Assembly: GCA_963678055.1 (NCBI GenBank)
Contig: OY782679.1
Coordinates: 992,001 to 1,056,000, forward strand
Direction of reading: 5' to 3'
DNA length: 64,000 nucleotides
Source of the DNA: CAXXOK01 sp963678055
GTDB lineage: Bacteria > Bacillota > Clostridia > Christensenellales > Aristaeellaceae
Part shown: positions 25,007-34,533 of the stretch, in pieces
Numbering within the stretch: the stretch's first letter is position 1
Layout of the letters: each line of letters starts with the position of its first letter
The notes under the pieces: generated by a model
Database searches by the model: none
What the model saw: the letters and a program-made list of their open reading frames with translations, nothing else
What the model was told of the DNA's origin: nothing
Translations under genes and position numbers: made by a program

Positions 25007-25768
25007 ATGGATCAACTGCCGGTATTGTTCGTGGGGCATGGTTCGCCTATGAACGCAATTGAAGATAACCCCTTCACCCGGCAGTGGGAAACGCTTGGTG
25101 AAATGTTGCCGCGTCCGGAAGTGATTCTTTGTATTTCCGCGCATTGGTTTACGCCGGGCTCACGGGTGACAGATAGCACGGCCCTGCCCATGGTGTACGA
25201 TATGTACGGCTTCCCCGAAGCGCTGTATCAACTGCAATATCCCGCGCCCGGTTCGCCCAAAGTAGCAAAGCTTATTAGCGAAATGCTTCCCGCGCAGATT
25301 GACAACAGCTGGGGGCTGGACCACGGCAGCTGGTCGGTGCTCAGGCGGATGTTTCCCAAGGCGGATATCCCCGTGTTGCAGCTGAGCGTTGATCGTCAGG
25401 CCACGCCGCAGCAGCACTTTGCCCTAGGGCAGACGCTGCGTGCGCTGCGCAGCCAGGGGGTACTGATCGTGGGAAGCGGCAATGTTGTGCACAATCTGGC
25501 CTTGCTCAACCCCGGCATGCCCGGGGGATACCCGTGGGCGGAGGCGTTTGACACATACATCAAAGAAAGCGTTGTATCCCGGAATTTCGACAGGGCGGTG
25601 CACTATCAGCAGGTCGGAGAGGCGGCGGAGTATTCATTTCGCACCATCGACCACTACGCACCGCTGCTGTATGTGCTGGGAGCCGCCGATGAAAAAGACA
25701 GCATTTCAGTATTTAACAATGCCTGTATGTACGGATCTATGTCCATGACAGGGTATCTGTTTGCATAA
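25007..25768 (+). CDS. Extradiol dioxygenase, DODA/YgiD type
   Basis: 253 residues. Class III extradiol ring-cleavage fold: VLFVGHGSPMNAIEDN at the N-terminus with the first metal His, CISAHWF (second His), LDHGSWSVL and a late SGNVVHNL with His. This matches the 4,5-DOPA dioxygenase extradiol (YgiD) family that uses Fe or Zn. Natural substrate in bacteria is uncertain. It lies 31 bases before a pirin gene, suggesting co-transcription and perhaps a shared role with aromatic or quinone compounds. Confidence 0.9.
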   Translation: MDQLPVLFVGHGSPMNAIEDNPFTRQWETLGEMLPRPEVILCISAHWFTPGSRVTDSTALPMVYDMYGFPEALYQLQYPAPGSPKVAKLISEMLPAQIDNSWGLDHGSWSVLRRMFPKADIPVLQLSVDRQATPQQHFALGQTLRALRSQGVLIVGSGNVVHNLALLNPGMPGGYPWAEAFDTYIKESVVSRNFDRAVHYQQVGEAAEYSFRTIDHYAPLLYVLGAADEKDSISVFNNACMYGSMSMTGYLFA

Positions 25769-25799
25769 CGACGACAGAATGGAAAGGAGCGTGGCCATA

Positions 25800-26636
25800 A
25801 TGGCTGAACGCAAAATTGAAACCGTGGTACGCGGACGCAGAACCAGCGACGGCGCCGGAGTACGGCTGACACGGGTACTGGCCAACAGCACGGTGGAGGC
25901 ATTTGACCCCTTTTTGATGCTGGATTCGTTTGATTCCACCGACCCCGCTGATTATACCGCCGGATTTCCCATGCACCCGCACCGGGGCATTGAAACGATT
26001 ACCTACCTGATCTCCGGCAGAATAGACCACGAGGACAGTTTGGGCAACAAAGGCAGCATCCGCAACGGGGAAAGCCAGTGGATGACATCCGGCAGCGGTA
26101 TCCTGCATCAGGAAATGCCGCAGCCGTCAGACCGTATGCTGGGGTTCCAGCTTTGGCTGAATATGCCAAAGAGCGAAAAAATGGGCGACCCGGCGTATTT
26201 GGGTATCACACCGCATATGATCGGGCGCACGCAAATTGGCAGTGCGAAGCTTGGCGTATTGTCCGGACAATACGGCGACGTGCAGGGAGTGACCTCGAAC
26301 CATATCCAGGCGACATTGATTGATATAGAGCTGCCAAAAGGCGAGAGCGTGACCCTGGACACGAAAAAGCATGAAACCGTCTTTGTGTTTTTGATTCAGG
26401 GGGATGCGGAAATCGGCGGGCAGCTGATTGATGAAAAATCCGCCGTGCTGTTTGGTGCGGGAGACTATATTCAGCTTACGGCATCAAAAGGCAGCGATCT
26501 GCGGTGTATGCTGTTTTCCGGTAAACCCTTGCACGAACCTGTGGCCTGGGGTGGCCCGATTGTCATGAACACGCGCGAGGAGCTGGACCTTGCCTTCCAT
26601 GAACTGCGCGAGGGGACATTTATTAAGCACGACTGA
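25800..26636 (+). CDS. Pirin family protein
   Basis: 278 residues from ATG 25800 after AAAGGAG. The N-terminal cupin shows FDPFLMLDSFDS, FPMHPHRGIETITYLI and GSGILHQE, with the conserved His-His-His-Glu metal ligands of pirins (His in HPHRG, His/Glu in ILHQEMPQ). A second cupin ends in LRCMLFSGKPLHEPVAW, typical of pirin/YhhW quercetinase-like proteins. Possibly a quercetinase or redox-responsive protein. Follows the DODA dioxygenase in the same transcript. Confidence 0.92.
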   Translation: MAERKIETVVRGRRTSDGAGVRLTRVLANSTVEAFDPFLMLDSFDSTDPADYTAGFPMHPHRGIETITYLISGRIDHEDSLGNKGSIRNGESQWMTSGSGILHQEMPQPSDRMLGFQLWLNMPKSEKMGDPAYLGITPHMIGRTQIGSAKLGVLSGQYGDVQGVTSNHIQATLIDIELPKGESVTLDTKKHETVFVFLIQGDAEIGGQLIDEKSAVLFGAGDYIQLTASKGSDLRCMLFSGKPLHEPVAWGGPIVMNTREELDLAFHELREGTFIKHD

Positions 26637-26656
26637 TCAGTGTGCTGATCCGTGTA

Positions 26657-27988
26657 TTATTCATCCAACCCGGCGGTTTCGCCGGGCTTTTGCTTGCGCT
26701 TTTTGCGATATTTGCCGTAGGAATGAATGCCTAGCGCTTCATTTTCCACACAGCCCATCGAAACGCTGCCCGCGCCATGTTTATCGCACAGTTGATGGAT
26801 GGCCGCTTCCAGTTTTTCATATTTTTCGCTGTGGAGTGAAGGGGTTTCCCCGTCTGCAAAATCAAACAGGGTTACCTGCCGGGCAGCTTCGCTATCCGGC
26901 GAAAGGTTCTGCCCGGTGATGGTCAGCATACGAATGGGCGCGCAGCGACCATCTGGCTGTATGCGCCATTTGGCGTGCAGTATCGCCATGGCTGTATCCA
27001 CCAGCTCCTTTTGCAGGTGCGTGGGGGAGGGCAGCGGCGCTTGGCGAGTAATGGTTTTCAGCTTCGGGTCTTTGATGGTCACTTGTAGGGTGGCGGCTTT
27101 CAGGCCGTGCTCGCGCAGGCGCGACGCAACCACGCCGGACAGGGCGATGACACCCTGACGGATCTCGTCAACGGTCAGCAAATCGCGCCGGAAGGTCATG
27201 CCGTTTCCCACGGATTTTACGGGCTCGCGCTCGTCAAAGCGGCGAACGGGGGTCGTGTCCATCCCGTTGCAGTTGGCCCACAGTCCTTCGCCGTTCTTAC
27301 CCAGTAAGGTTACAGCGGTTTCTCTGGGCAAACGGGCCAGGTCGCCGATGGTTTCAATGCCATGGCTGTTTAAATGCTCCACACTTGCACGGCCGATGAA
27401 TAGCATATCGCGGATAGGGAGCGTCCATAGCGTATCTTTGTAGTTATCACGGGTGATTTCGGTCGTGGCGTCCGGTTTTTTCATATCGGAGGCGATTTTA
27501 GCAAAGGTTTTGTTAAAGCTAAGCCCCACGGAGATCGTAATGCCGATCTCCCGCCTGACCTGCTCGCGGATGCGGTCAGCCAGCTCCCGTGCCGTGGCAC
27601 GGAAGTAGGCGAGCGAACCGGTGATATCTAAAAACGATTCGTCAATGCTGAATGGTTCCACCTGATCAGTATATTGCAAATAAATTTGGTTCACCAGCTT
27701 GGATATCTCCGAGTAGCGCCAGTGACGCGGCGGTACCAGCGTAAGATTTGGACATTTCCGCATGGCGGAATACACGGTTTCGGCAGTCACAATGCCGTAG
27801 CCCTTGGCTAGCTCGTTTTTGGCCAGTATGATGCCGCTGCGGTTTTTGGGGTCGCCCGCCACCGCCATGGGAACAGTCCAGTAAGCAGGGTGATCCAGAC
27901 ATTCCACGGAGGCAAAAAAGCCGTTGCAGTCGCAGTGCAGTATAGCGCGGTCCGCGTTGATGCTGGTTTTTTCGGTATCGGACGGCAT
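26657..27988 (-). CDS. dinB: DNA polymerase IV (Y-family)
   Basis: 443 residues; start ATG 27988 with AAAGGAGG upstream. Catalytic motifs: ILHCDCNGFFASVE (metal-binding Asp) and PFSIDESFLDITG (Asp-Glu pair), plus the helix-hairpin-helix/thumb region NSHGIETIGDLARL and a little-finger domain. The first motif has HCDCNGFFASVE instead of the frequent HVDMDAFYASVE, as in Gram-positive UmuC/DinB-like members. It inserts bases opposite damage. No LexA box was identified upstream. The 3' end encodes a terminator hairpin for the facing pirin gene. Confidence 0.92.
   Translation of the reverse strand: MPSDTEKTSINADRAILHCDCNGFFASVECLDHPAYWTVPMAVAGDPKNRSGIILAKNELAKGYGIVTAETVYSAMRKCPNLTLVPPRHWRYSEISKLVNQIYLQYTDQVEPFSIDESFLDITGSLAYFRATARELADRIREQVRREIGITISVGLSFNKTFAKIASDMKKPDATTEITRDNYKDTLWTLPIRDMLFIGRASVEHLNSHGIETIGDLARLPRETAVTLLGKNGEGLWANCNGMDTTPVRRFDEREPVKSVGNGMTFRRDLLTVDEIRQGVIALSGVVASRLREHGLKAATLQVTIKDPKLKTITRQAPLPSPTHLQKELVDTAMAILHAKWRIQPDGRCAPIRMLTITGQNLSPDSEAARQVTLFDFADGETPSLHSEKYEKLEAAIHQLCDKHGAGSVSMGCVENEALGIHSYGKYRKKRKQKPGETAGLDE
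26669..26691 (+). terminator. Terminator for the dioxygenase-pirin transcript
   Basis: CCCGGCG - GTTT - CGCCGGG followed by CTTTT, 33 bases after the pirin stop and embedded in the 3' end of dinB. Confidence 0.6.
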
Positions 27989-28141
27989 CGGATTGGCCTC
28001 CTTTTTTAGAATCTGGATACCTATATTTTAGCATACTTAAGCGGCGCGCACTATGCCCGTGCGCGCCTGGGTTTATGAAACGATTGTCTTTTTCTCGTGT
28101 AAGGGGCATTTGGTTTTGTGACGGTTACATGCAGCTTAGGA

Positions 28142-29023
28142 TCAAGCTTTATTGCGCAATGCGGTGTCAACTGATTTACGTTTCAACATCTCACCAATAT
28201 AGGTCGAACCCAAAATCAGTATCCCGCCGGCGATTTGCACCGGAGTGAGCGTTTCGGACAGGAAAATGAAACCAAACAGGATGGCGGACAGGGGTTCAAA
28301 GTAGCTGTAGGTGACAATTTCTACGGATTTCATTTGCTCATAGACTGAGAAAAACATCGTATAGGATATGCCTGTATGGAGTACGCCGAGCAGCAGGGTG
28401 AACAGAATCGCCGTTACATCCAGCCGGAATACATGGAATACATCGCCTTCCAGTAACACGAATGGGAGCAGGACGAGCATGGCCGTCAGAATCTGGAAAA
28501 ATGTTGCGGTTTGGTTTTCAATGCGGTGTTTGATGTTGCGGTTAATCAGCACAATCGCGGCATAGAGCATGCCCGACAGCGCGCTGAGCAGCATGCCCAG
28601 AATCCCTAGGCCCTGTAATATGTTTTGTCCTACAATCAGCAGCAGTCCGACGAATGAAAACAGGATGACCGCAATCTGACGCGTCGTTACTTTCTCTTTG
28701 AGCAAAAGCGGTGCGGAAATCATGACATACACGGGGCACATATTGTAAATGATGATGGCGGAGGCAACACTGGTCAGCTTGAAGCCGTAGAACAGGGTTA
28801 GCCATGCAAAACCCAGCAATAATCCGGATACCAGATACGGCAGGATTTGCCGCCAGGGGTAGCGCAGGGTACGGCGGTTGCGCCTGATGGCGATATACAA
28901 AACAGGCAGCGCAATCAGTGCGCGCAGAAATGCCAGCTGGAGGGCAGACAGCGGAATGGATTTGGTAAACACGCCCAGGCTGCCCCACACGATCATCACG
29001 AAAATCAGCTTAAAACGATTCAC
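28142..29023 (-). CDS. EamA/DMT-family transporter
   Basis: 293 residues from a GTG at 29023, chosen because GAGGAGG lies 6 bases upstream; the ATG at 29065 has no such site. Ten predicted membrane helices in two EamA repeats: VWGSLGVFTKSI with AFLRALIALPVLYIA in the first, and SYSYFEPLSAILFGFIFLSE in the second. Members of this family export amino acids, nucleosides or other metabolites. It is followed on the same strand upstream by an AraC regulator that may control it. Confidence 0.9.
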   Translation of the reverse strand: MNRFKLIFVMIVWGSLGVFTKSIPLSALQLAFLRALIALPVLYIAIRRNRRTLRYPWRQILPYLVSGLLLGFAWLTLFYGFKLTSVASAIIIYNMCPVYVMISAPLLLKEKVTTRQIAVILFSFVGLLLIVGQNILQGLGILGMLLSALSGMLYAAIVLINRNIKHRIENQTATFFQILTAMLVLLPFVLLEGDVFHVFRLDVTAILFTLLLGVLHTGISYTMFFSVYEQMKSVEIVTYSYFEPLSAILFGFIFLSETLTPVQIAGGILILGSTYIGEMLKRKSVDTALRNKA

Positions 29024-29095
29024 AGACAGCCTCCTCATCGGGTTTGCTGCCAGTGTATCACGCATTGATGACTATGTATTGTAGAAAATTGATAT

Positions 29096-29899
29096 TTATA
29101 CATTCAACTGTGCCAGATAGGCGGCCGGTGTAATCCCATACATCCGTTTAAACTCGTGGATGAAATGTGCCTGATCGTAAAACTGCAAATCGTGACAGAG
29201 CGCTAATACATCGCAGTCGCGATGCAGGCGGGTTTTGGCCTCCGCAACGCGGCATTGCAGGTGAAAATTGGCGGGGGTTGTCACATAGGCTTTTTTGAAA
29301 AGGCGGATTAAGGTGAATTTGTTCAGTCCCGACAGGGTTTCTAGCTGTGAAAGTGAAATGCTTTCCTCCACATGCGCCGCGAGATAGTCCCGCACCCGGT
29401 CTATGGTTCCCATATCCGCTGTATCGGGCGACAGCGCTTCGCCGTATTCCAGCAACAGTTCAGATAGAATGCTTTCCAGCATAGTAGGATTGGATTCGGA
29501 TACGAGCTGCGAGATAAAGGTGGAAAGCTTCCGGGCGGTATCGCCGGTCAGCCGTTGCGGGTTTATAAATTGCAGCTTGTCTGCGTACAGTGCTGGGTCG
29601 ATGAATAACATGACATACTCCCAGTTTGCCACATCACGCGGCATGCAGCGGTGTGAAGTCAGCGGAGGGATGATCACGCCGTTGCCAGCGGAGATGCGCA
29701 GGGTCGTATCACGCAGGGTCAGATCGCTGGACCCTGCCAGAATATACCCAAGGGAAAGTTCGTAATGGACATGCGATTTATAATCTGCCGGGTTGCCTTT
29801 GCAGCGTTTAATTTCCACGCCGCTTAGTATACTGCGGTTGAACTGAACATCATTGTCCTTGGGAAGCGAATGAAGGCAGGTCGTTGCGGTTTGTTGCAT
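29096..29899 (-). CDS. AraC-family transcriptional regulator
   Basis: 267 residues. N-terminal AraC-like cupin (HVHYELSLGYILAGSS, ISAGNGVIIPPLTSHRC) and a C-terminal double helix-turn-helix (SLSQLETLSGLNKFTLIRLF; DVLALCHDLQFYDQAHFIHEF, then RMYGITPAAYLA). The layout is that of AraC regulators of amino-acid or metabolite exporters (LeuE/RhtB- or EamA-linked). It lies 72 bases upstream of the EamA gene on the same strand, so control of that exporter is a fair inference. Confidence 0.9.
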   Translation of the reverse strand: MQQTATTCLHSLPKDNDVQFNRSILSGVEIKRCKGNPADYKSHVHYELSLGYILAGSSDLTLRDTTLRISAGNGVIIPPLTSHRCMPRDVANWEYVMLFIDPALYADKLQFINPQRLTGDTARKLSTFISQLVSESNPTMLESILSELLLEYGEALSPDTADMGTIDRVRDYLAAHVEESISLSQLETLSGLNKFTLIRLFKKAYVTTPANFHLQCRVAEAKTRLHRDCDVLALCHDLQFYDQAHFIHEFKRMYGITPAAYLAQLNV

Positions 29900-29967
29900 A
29901 CAGGATCGCTTCCTTTCTTTTGTGGAGTGGAGAGCCAGGAATGGAGTTGAGAACCCTCTGACCGAAA

Positions 29968-30000
29968 CAACAGGCAGTATGCACGCATACTGCCTGTTTA
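29968..30000. terminator. Terminator of transketolase (bidirectional hairpin)
   Basis: AACAGGCAGTATGC - ACG - CATACTGCCTGTT, a near-perfect stem 17 bases beyond the tkt stop on the minus strand. Confidence 0.75.
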
Positions 30001-30016
30001 GAATGAATCAAAGGGT

Positions 30017-31990
30017 TTACTTCAGCAGTGCTACCGCCGTGTTCACCACATCATCAGCGGTCAGGCCGAATTCCTTGAACAGCGTTCCCGCCGGGGCGGA
30101 TGCGCCGTAGTGGTCGATGCAGATGGCTTTGCCGTCCAGACCGATGTACTTGTACCAGGGCATGGAGGAACCCGCTTCCATGGCGATGCGCTTGCGCACA
30201 GTGCCGGGCATAACGGATTCTTTATAGGCGGCAGACTGCGCTTCATACAGTTCCATGCTCGGCATGGAGATAACACGCGCGTCGATACCCTTGTCCCAAA
30301 GCGTTGCCTGGGCTTCCATCAACGGCTGTACTTCGCTGCCGCTGCCCATCAGCAGAAGCTGCGGCGTATCGGCTTTGCTGTCGGAGAGGATATAACCGCC
30401 TTTGAGTGCGGCCTCGCCGCTGCCTTTTTGCAGTTGCAGGTTCTGGCGCGTCAGCACCAGGCACACCGGGCCGCCGCCAGTGAGGGCTTCCAGCCAGCCA
30501 GCTGCGGTTTCGGGGCCATCGGCCGGGCGGAACACTGTCATGCCGGGGATGGCGCGCAGGCCAGCCAGATGTTCGATGGGCTGGTGAGTGGGGCCGTCTT
30601 CGCCAACGCCGATGGAGTCGTGCGTAAGCACGTAGGTGACCGGCGCTTTCATAATGGCCGACAGGCGCATGGCGTTTTTCATATAATCGGAGAACACGAA
30701 GAAGGTGGCGCAGTACACACGCAGACCACCGTGTACGGCGATGCCGTTGGAGATTGCCGCCATGGCGTGTTCGCGAACGCCGAAGTGCAGGTTGCGTCCG
30801 GCGCGGTTTTCGGCGGAATAATCGCCGCCGTCTTTGATAATGGTCTTGGTAGACGGGGCCAGGTCGGCCGAACCGCCCACGAGGTTGGGCACGATGGCCG
30901 CCAGGCGGTTGATGGTCGTGTGGGAGGTATTGCGCGTTGCCATGCTTTCGGGGAAGGACCAGAAGTCCTCGCTGCCGGCAATATCAGCGCTGATCTCGCT
31001 GGCAAACCAGGTATCCCATTCCTTGGCCAGGTCTGCATGTGCGGATTTATATTGTTCAAACAGCGCGTTCCAGGCACTTTCGGCCTTCGCGCCTTTCTCG
31101 CCAACGGTTTTGAGATGTTCATAGACCTCCGGCAATACATAGAAGTCGTCCGCAGGCATGCCCAGGTATTCTTTGGCTTCTTTTACATTATCCACGCCAA
31201 GCGGTTCGCCGTGTGCGCTGGCCTTACCGGCTTTAGCGGGGCTGCCGTAACCGATGGTCGTAGGCACAACGATCAGCGAAGGCCGGTCGTCCGCCTTGGC
31301 TTCGTTGATGGCGGCGAGAATCTGCTCGGAATTGTTGCCGTCTTCAACTTTCACAACATGCCAATCATAGGCTTTGAAGCGTGCGGGAACATCTTCCCGG
31401 AATGCAATATCGGTATCGCCTTCGATGGAGATTTCATTATCATCGTACAGCAGTATCAGCTTGCCGAGTTTCAGCGTACCCGCCAGCGATGCCGCTTCGG
31501 ACGAGATACCTTCCATCATGCAGCCGTCGCCGCAGAAGCAATAGGTATAGTGATCCACCATGGGGAAGCCGTCGCGGTTAAACTTGGCGGCGAGCATGGT
31601 TTCGGCAATGGCAAACCCTACGGCGTTGGCAACGCCCTGGCCCAGCGGTCCGGTGGTCGTTTCCACGCCGACAGTGTGGCCGTATTCGGGATGACCGGGG
31701 GTTTTGCTTCCCCACTGGCGGAAGGCTTTGAGCTCATCCATCGGCAAGCCATATCCAAACAGGTGGAGCAGCGAGTAGATCAATGCGCTAGCGTGACCCG
31801 CCGAGAGGACAAAGCGATCCCGGTTCTCCCATTTGGGGTTGGCGGGATTGTGGTTCATGGCATCTGCCCAAACAGCATATGCCATCGGTGCCATGCCCAT
31901 GGGCGCGCCGGGATGGCCGCTGTTGGCCTTTTGTACAACGTCAGCCGCCAGCGTGCGGATATTGTTAATGGTTAGCTCTCGTGCGTTCAT
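30017..31990 (-). CDS. tkt: Transketolase
   Basis: 657 residues, full length. Thiamine-diphosphate motif GDGCMMEGISSEAASLAG ... LILLYDDNEISI, the N-terminal SGHASALIYSLLHLFGYG, the middle-domain FGVREHAMAAI and THDSIGVGEDGPTHQP, and a C-terminal domain ending in AVALLK. It transfers two-carbon units in the non-oxidative pentose phosphate pathway. Start ATG 31990 with AGGAGGAG upstream. A 621-codon antisense frame is a codon-bias shadow. Confidence 0.97.
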   Translation of the reverse strand: MNARELTINNIRTLAADVVQKANSGHPGAPMGMAPMAYAVWADAMNHNPANPKWENRDRFVLSAGHASALIYSLLHLFGYGLPMDELKAFRQWGSKTPGHPEYGHTVGVETTTGPLGQGVANAVGFAIAETMLAAKFNRDGFPMVDHYTYCFCGDGCMMEGISSEAASLAGTLKLGKLILLYDDNEISIEGDTDIAFREDVPARFKAYDWHVVKVEDGNNSEQILAAINEAKADDRPSLIVVPTTIGYGSPAKAGKASAHGEPLGVDNVKEAKEYLGMPADDFYVLPEVYEHLKTVGEKGAKAESAWNALFEQYKSAHADLAKEWDTWFASEISADIAGSEDFWSFPESMATRNTSHTTINRLAAIVPNLVGGSADLAPSTKTIIKDGGDYSAENRAGRNLHFGVREHAMAAISNGIAVHGGLRVYCATFFVFSDYMKNAMRLSAIMKAPVTYVLTHDSIGVGEDGPTHQPIEHLAGLRAIPGMTVFRPADGPETAAGWLEALTGGGPVCLVLTRQNLQLQKGSGEAALKGGYILSDSKADTPQLLLMGSGSEVQPLMEAQATLWDKGIDARVISMPSMELYEAQSAAYKESVMPGTVRKRIAMEAGSSMPWYKYIGLDGKAICIDHYGASAPAGTLFKEFGLTADDVVNTAVALLK

Positions 31991-32375
31991 ATGAGAAACT
32001 CCTCCTGTCTATAGTCCAAACATAAGTATACCCAATGGCGAGACGGTTTTCAACTCCTTTGTGGTTATTTTATCAAAGTGGTTTGTGCGTGGCCGGTCTT
32101 CCATAGGGCTATGAGTGCGGTAAACATACCAACAAGCGATACACGTATCTGAATACCTAAACCTCCGGTATGTCCGGGGGTTGTTTTTTTCGGTCGAACT
32201 AAGGAAACAAAATTACGCTTGGAAATAACTCGCCAGCAAAGCAGTACGACTGCCTGTGTGTGTGCTGATTACGAATATTTCCGGCCCGAACAACAGAGGT
32301 AATAGCTACAACCCTTGTATTGCAAGGGGTTTCGGGGAACGTAACAAGCATACTTAAAAAAAGATAGGCACACTA
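31991..32375. other. Intergenic region with two hairpins
   Basis: No convincing gene. AACCTCCGG-TATGT-CCGGGGGTT followed by GTTTTTTT (32158-32190) looks like a plus-strand terminator although no annotated plus-strand gene precedes it, so a small RNA or leftover transcript is possible. A second hairpin AACCCTTG-TATTG-CAAGGGGTT lies at 32310-32332. The region ends at a strong promoter. Confidence 0.4.
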
Positions 32376-32404
32376 TTGACATTCATAGAATACTACTGTA
32401 TAAT
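32376..32404 (+). promoter_or_regulatory. Consensus sigma-A promoter of the acyltransferase operon
   Basis: TTGACA, 17-base spacer, TATAAT: both hexamers are perfect consensus. It lies 53 bases before the GTG start of the acyltransferase gene. Confidence 0.85.
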
Positions 32405-32456
32405 GTGCAATAGTAAACGAAATACAATCGTTTGCGAGCCCAAAGGAGGAAAACGG

Positions 32457-33965
32457 GTGAAATTACAATGCAGCCATCATTTATTACAACAAAAGATGCC
32501 GGTCTTATATCATTCGTCTATCGATCAGACAAAGGCATTGCAAGCGTTTCGCGGCGCGGTGGATCAGGCGTTTATGCTGCCGGAAACACAACGGGAAGAC
32601 ATACAAAGGGATTTTGCCCGTGGCTTGGCGTTGCTGTCCACGCTGGGGATGCCATTTTCGCAAGCCTTGCAGCGACTGCATCCCGACAGGCTGGGCGGGT
32701 TCTACGCAACACCCCGGCAGGGCTTTTATCCGTTGGACAATGGCGCAAAACAGTATCCGATTTCTATGACCGGCGGGCACATGGCGATGTTTCGCCTGAC
32801 TGCGACGCTGGATATGCAGGTAACCCCTGAGCTTTTGCAACTTGCACTTGTGTTTACGCTCAGGCGCTTTCCCCATTATGCAACCACCCTGCGCAGAGGG
32901 GTGTTCTGGTACTATTTACAGCCTGTCACAGCGCGCTATGCCGTACAGCCGGATACGGGTGTAATCTGTTTGCCGATCGATGTAAGCGATGGGGCGCAGC
33001 CTCTGTTTCGCGTTCTTTACCGCGATACCGATGTATCGGTCGAGCTGTTCCATGCCCTAACCGACGGGATGGGCGGTATGATGTTCCTGAAATCACTTCT
33101 GGCGGAATACTACCGTCTGCAAGGGGAAGATGCAACAAGCGACGATCCGCAGGTACTGGATACGGCGGCAGTGTCTTTGGCGGATGATGTGGATAACGCA
33201 TTTTCCCGCTTCCGCTCCCGGAAGCATGGAGGGTCTCTGCTGGCAGCCCCGGCGATTCAACTTCCCGGCAATCCGCTTCCCGGCAATCCGCTTCCCGTAG
33301 GGGAGTGTCGTGTAGACAGGTTTGGGGTAGACGGTCAGCAGTTGCAGCAAGCCGCCCGTGCATACGGCGTTTCCGTTACAGCGCTGATGAGCGCTGTCAT
33401 ACTCACGGCAGCGCGTAAAACAGCGTGTGCGGATTCTGGCCGCTATCAATTACAAATTGCGATGGACTTGCGGCGTATGTTTCATAGCGCTACACTGCGC
33501 AATTTCTCCTGGTACGGAACGCTGTGTTTAGGTGCGCAGGAAATGCTGACGGATACGCAACTGGTACAGGGATTGCAGCAGCAATTGCGATCGCTGACCG
33601 AGCGGGAAACGCTTGCCAAAAAGCTGGCCTCCGCGCAGCGTACCATTCGCATGCTGCGGTTTGTACCGCTGCAATGGAAAGCCATGGTGCTGCGTACGGC
33701 GTATCGGTTTACAGGGGATTATTTCTTTACGACAACGCTGTCGAACCTTGGGAAGATCCCGCTGCATGCTCCTTTACAGGCACATATACGGGAAATAAGC
33801 GCAGCATTGGGGCCGTCACCCAGCAATTCGTACAGCTTTGCGCTGGTTACGGCGGGCGATCAGTCGACATTGTGTGTAACCCGCACAACCGACGACCTGA
33901 CCATGCGTAATCGGCTGATTGAAAGTGCATTTGCGTATGGCTTGCTGCTAACATGGAAAGGATGA
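32457..33965 (+). CDS. Condensation-fold acyltransferase (alcohol acetyltransferase-like)
   Basis: 502 residues from GTG 32457, with AAAGGAGG 7 bases upstream; longer frames to 32376 would start inside the promoter. The catalytic HxxxDG motif is HALTDGMGG (about residue 200), preceded by LFRVLYRDTDVSVELF. A later FFTTTLSNLGKIPLHAPL resembles the DFGWG-like region of condensation/alcohol acyltransferases. This fold joins acyl-CoA or acyl-carrier groups to alcohols or amines. It has no carrier-protein or adenylation domain. First gene of a membrane-protein/SDR operon. The acyl donor and acceptor are unknown. Confidence 0.78.
   Translation: MKLQCSHHLLQQKMPVLYHSSIDQTKALQAFRGAVDQAFMLPETQREDIQRDFARGLALLSTLGMPFSQALQRLHPDRLGGFYATPRQGFYPLDNGAKQYPISMTGGHMAMFRLTATLDMQVTPELLQLALVFTLRRFPHYATTLRRGVFWYYLQPVTARYAVQPDTGVICLPIDVSDGAQPLFRVLYRDTDVSVELFHALTDGMGGMMFLKSLLAEYYRLQGEDATSDDPQVLDTAAVSLADDVDNAFSRFRSRKHGGSLLAAPAIQLPGNPLPGNPLPVGECRVDRFGVDGQQLQQAARAYGVSVTALMSAVILTAARKTACADSGRYQLQIAMDLRRMFHSATLRNFSWYGTLCLGAQEMLTDTQLVQGLQQQLRSLTERETLAKKLASAQRTIRMLRFVPLQWKAMVLRTAYRFTGDYFFTTTLSNLGKIPLHAPLQAHIREISAALGPSPSNSYSFALVTAGDQSTLCVTRTTDDLTMRNRLIESAFAYGLLLTWKG
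33261..33297 (+). repeat. Short tandem repeat in the acyltransferase gene
   Basis: CTTCCCGGCAATCCG occurs twice in tandem and is followed by a 7-base partial third copy. It encodes LPGNPLPGNPLP, a linker between the two halves of the enzyme; copy-number change would keep the frame. Confidence 0.85.
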
Positions 33966-33972
33966 GACTGCT

Positions 33973-34512
33973 ATGAAACAAATCATGAAAAAGGTATATC
34001 AACCGTTACGGGAGCAGTGGCTGCAAAATGCCGTACTGCGCCGGATGGTGATGGGTTCTGTCCCCGTACTGCTGCTGGGGTTTTGGCTTGGCGGATTACG
34101 GATTGCGATGTTGCTGACCGGCTATTTACAGCTGGCATACCGGGCGTTGCTGCCTGGAGAACCGGTGGAAAACCAAGCGTTGCAGCGTGCTGCCGCGCTT
34201 GCCGCAGGCCTGGCGCGTATGCTGTTTTTCACGGGGATGATGACACGTGCTGTATGGCCGTTTCTGTTGATGGCGTTTGTGCAATTGGCAGCATTAATCT
34301 GCCCGCGCATCGGAGAGCGGACGGGCATGGAGTTGTCACTCCTGCCGCGGCTGGTCTCCACCGGGTTTGTACTGCTGGGGTTGGTCTTCAGCGGAGGCGT
34401 TCCGGCCGTGGGAATAGCATTATCCGGCATACTGATGCTTACGTTGGTGGATTGGCTGGCGCATGGACGACAAAACTGGAATCAGCTGAAAATGCGGTTT
34501 CATTTAGCATAA
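33973..34512 (+). CDS. Small polytopic membrane protein
   Basis: 179 residues, 7 bases after the acyltransferase stop. Four predicted membrane segments: about 28-48 (MVMGSVPVLLLGFWLGGLRI), 78-92, 96-115 (WPFLLMAFVQLAALICP) and 130-160 (FVLLGLVFSGGVPAVGIALS). The C-terminus is basic. No family was recognised with confidence. As part of the same transcript it could anchor or transport the product of the acyltransferase and SDRs. Confidence 0.65.
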   Translation: MKQIMKKVYQPLREQWLQNAVLRRMVMGSVPVLLLGFWLGGLRIAMLLTGYLQLAYRALLPGEPVENQALQRAAALAAGLARMLFFTGMMTRAVWPFLLMAFVQLAALICPRIGERTGMELSLLPRLVSTGFVLLGLVFSGGVPAVGIALSGILMLTLVDWLAHGRQNWNQLKMRFHLA

Positions 34513-34533
34513 TCGGAAACGATGGGAGGAATA

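Noticed and set aside
30110..31975. 621-codon open frame antisense to transketolase
   Set aside because: A codon-bias shadow: no ribosome site, low-complexity Ala/Gly/His composition, and the opposite strand encodes a well-conserved transketolase.
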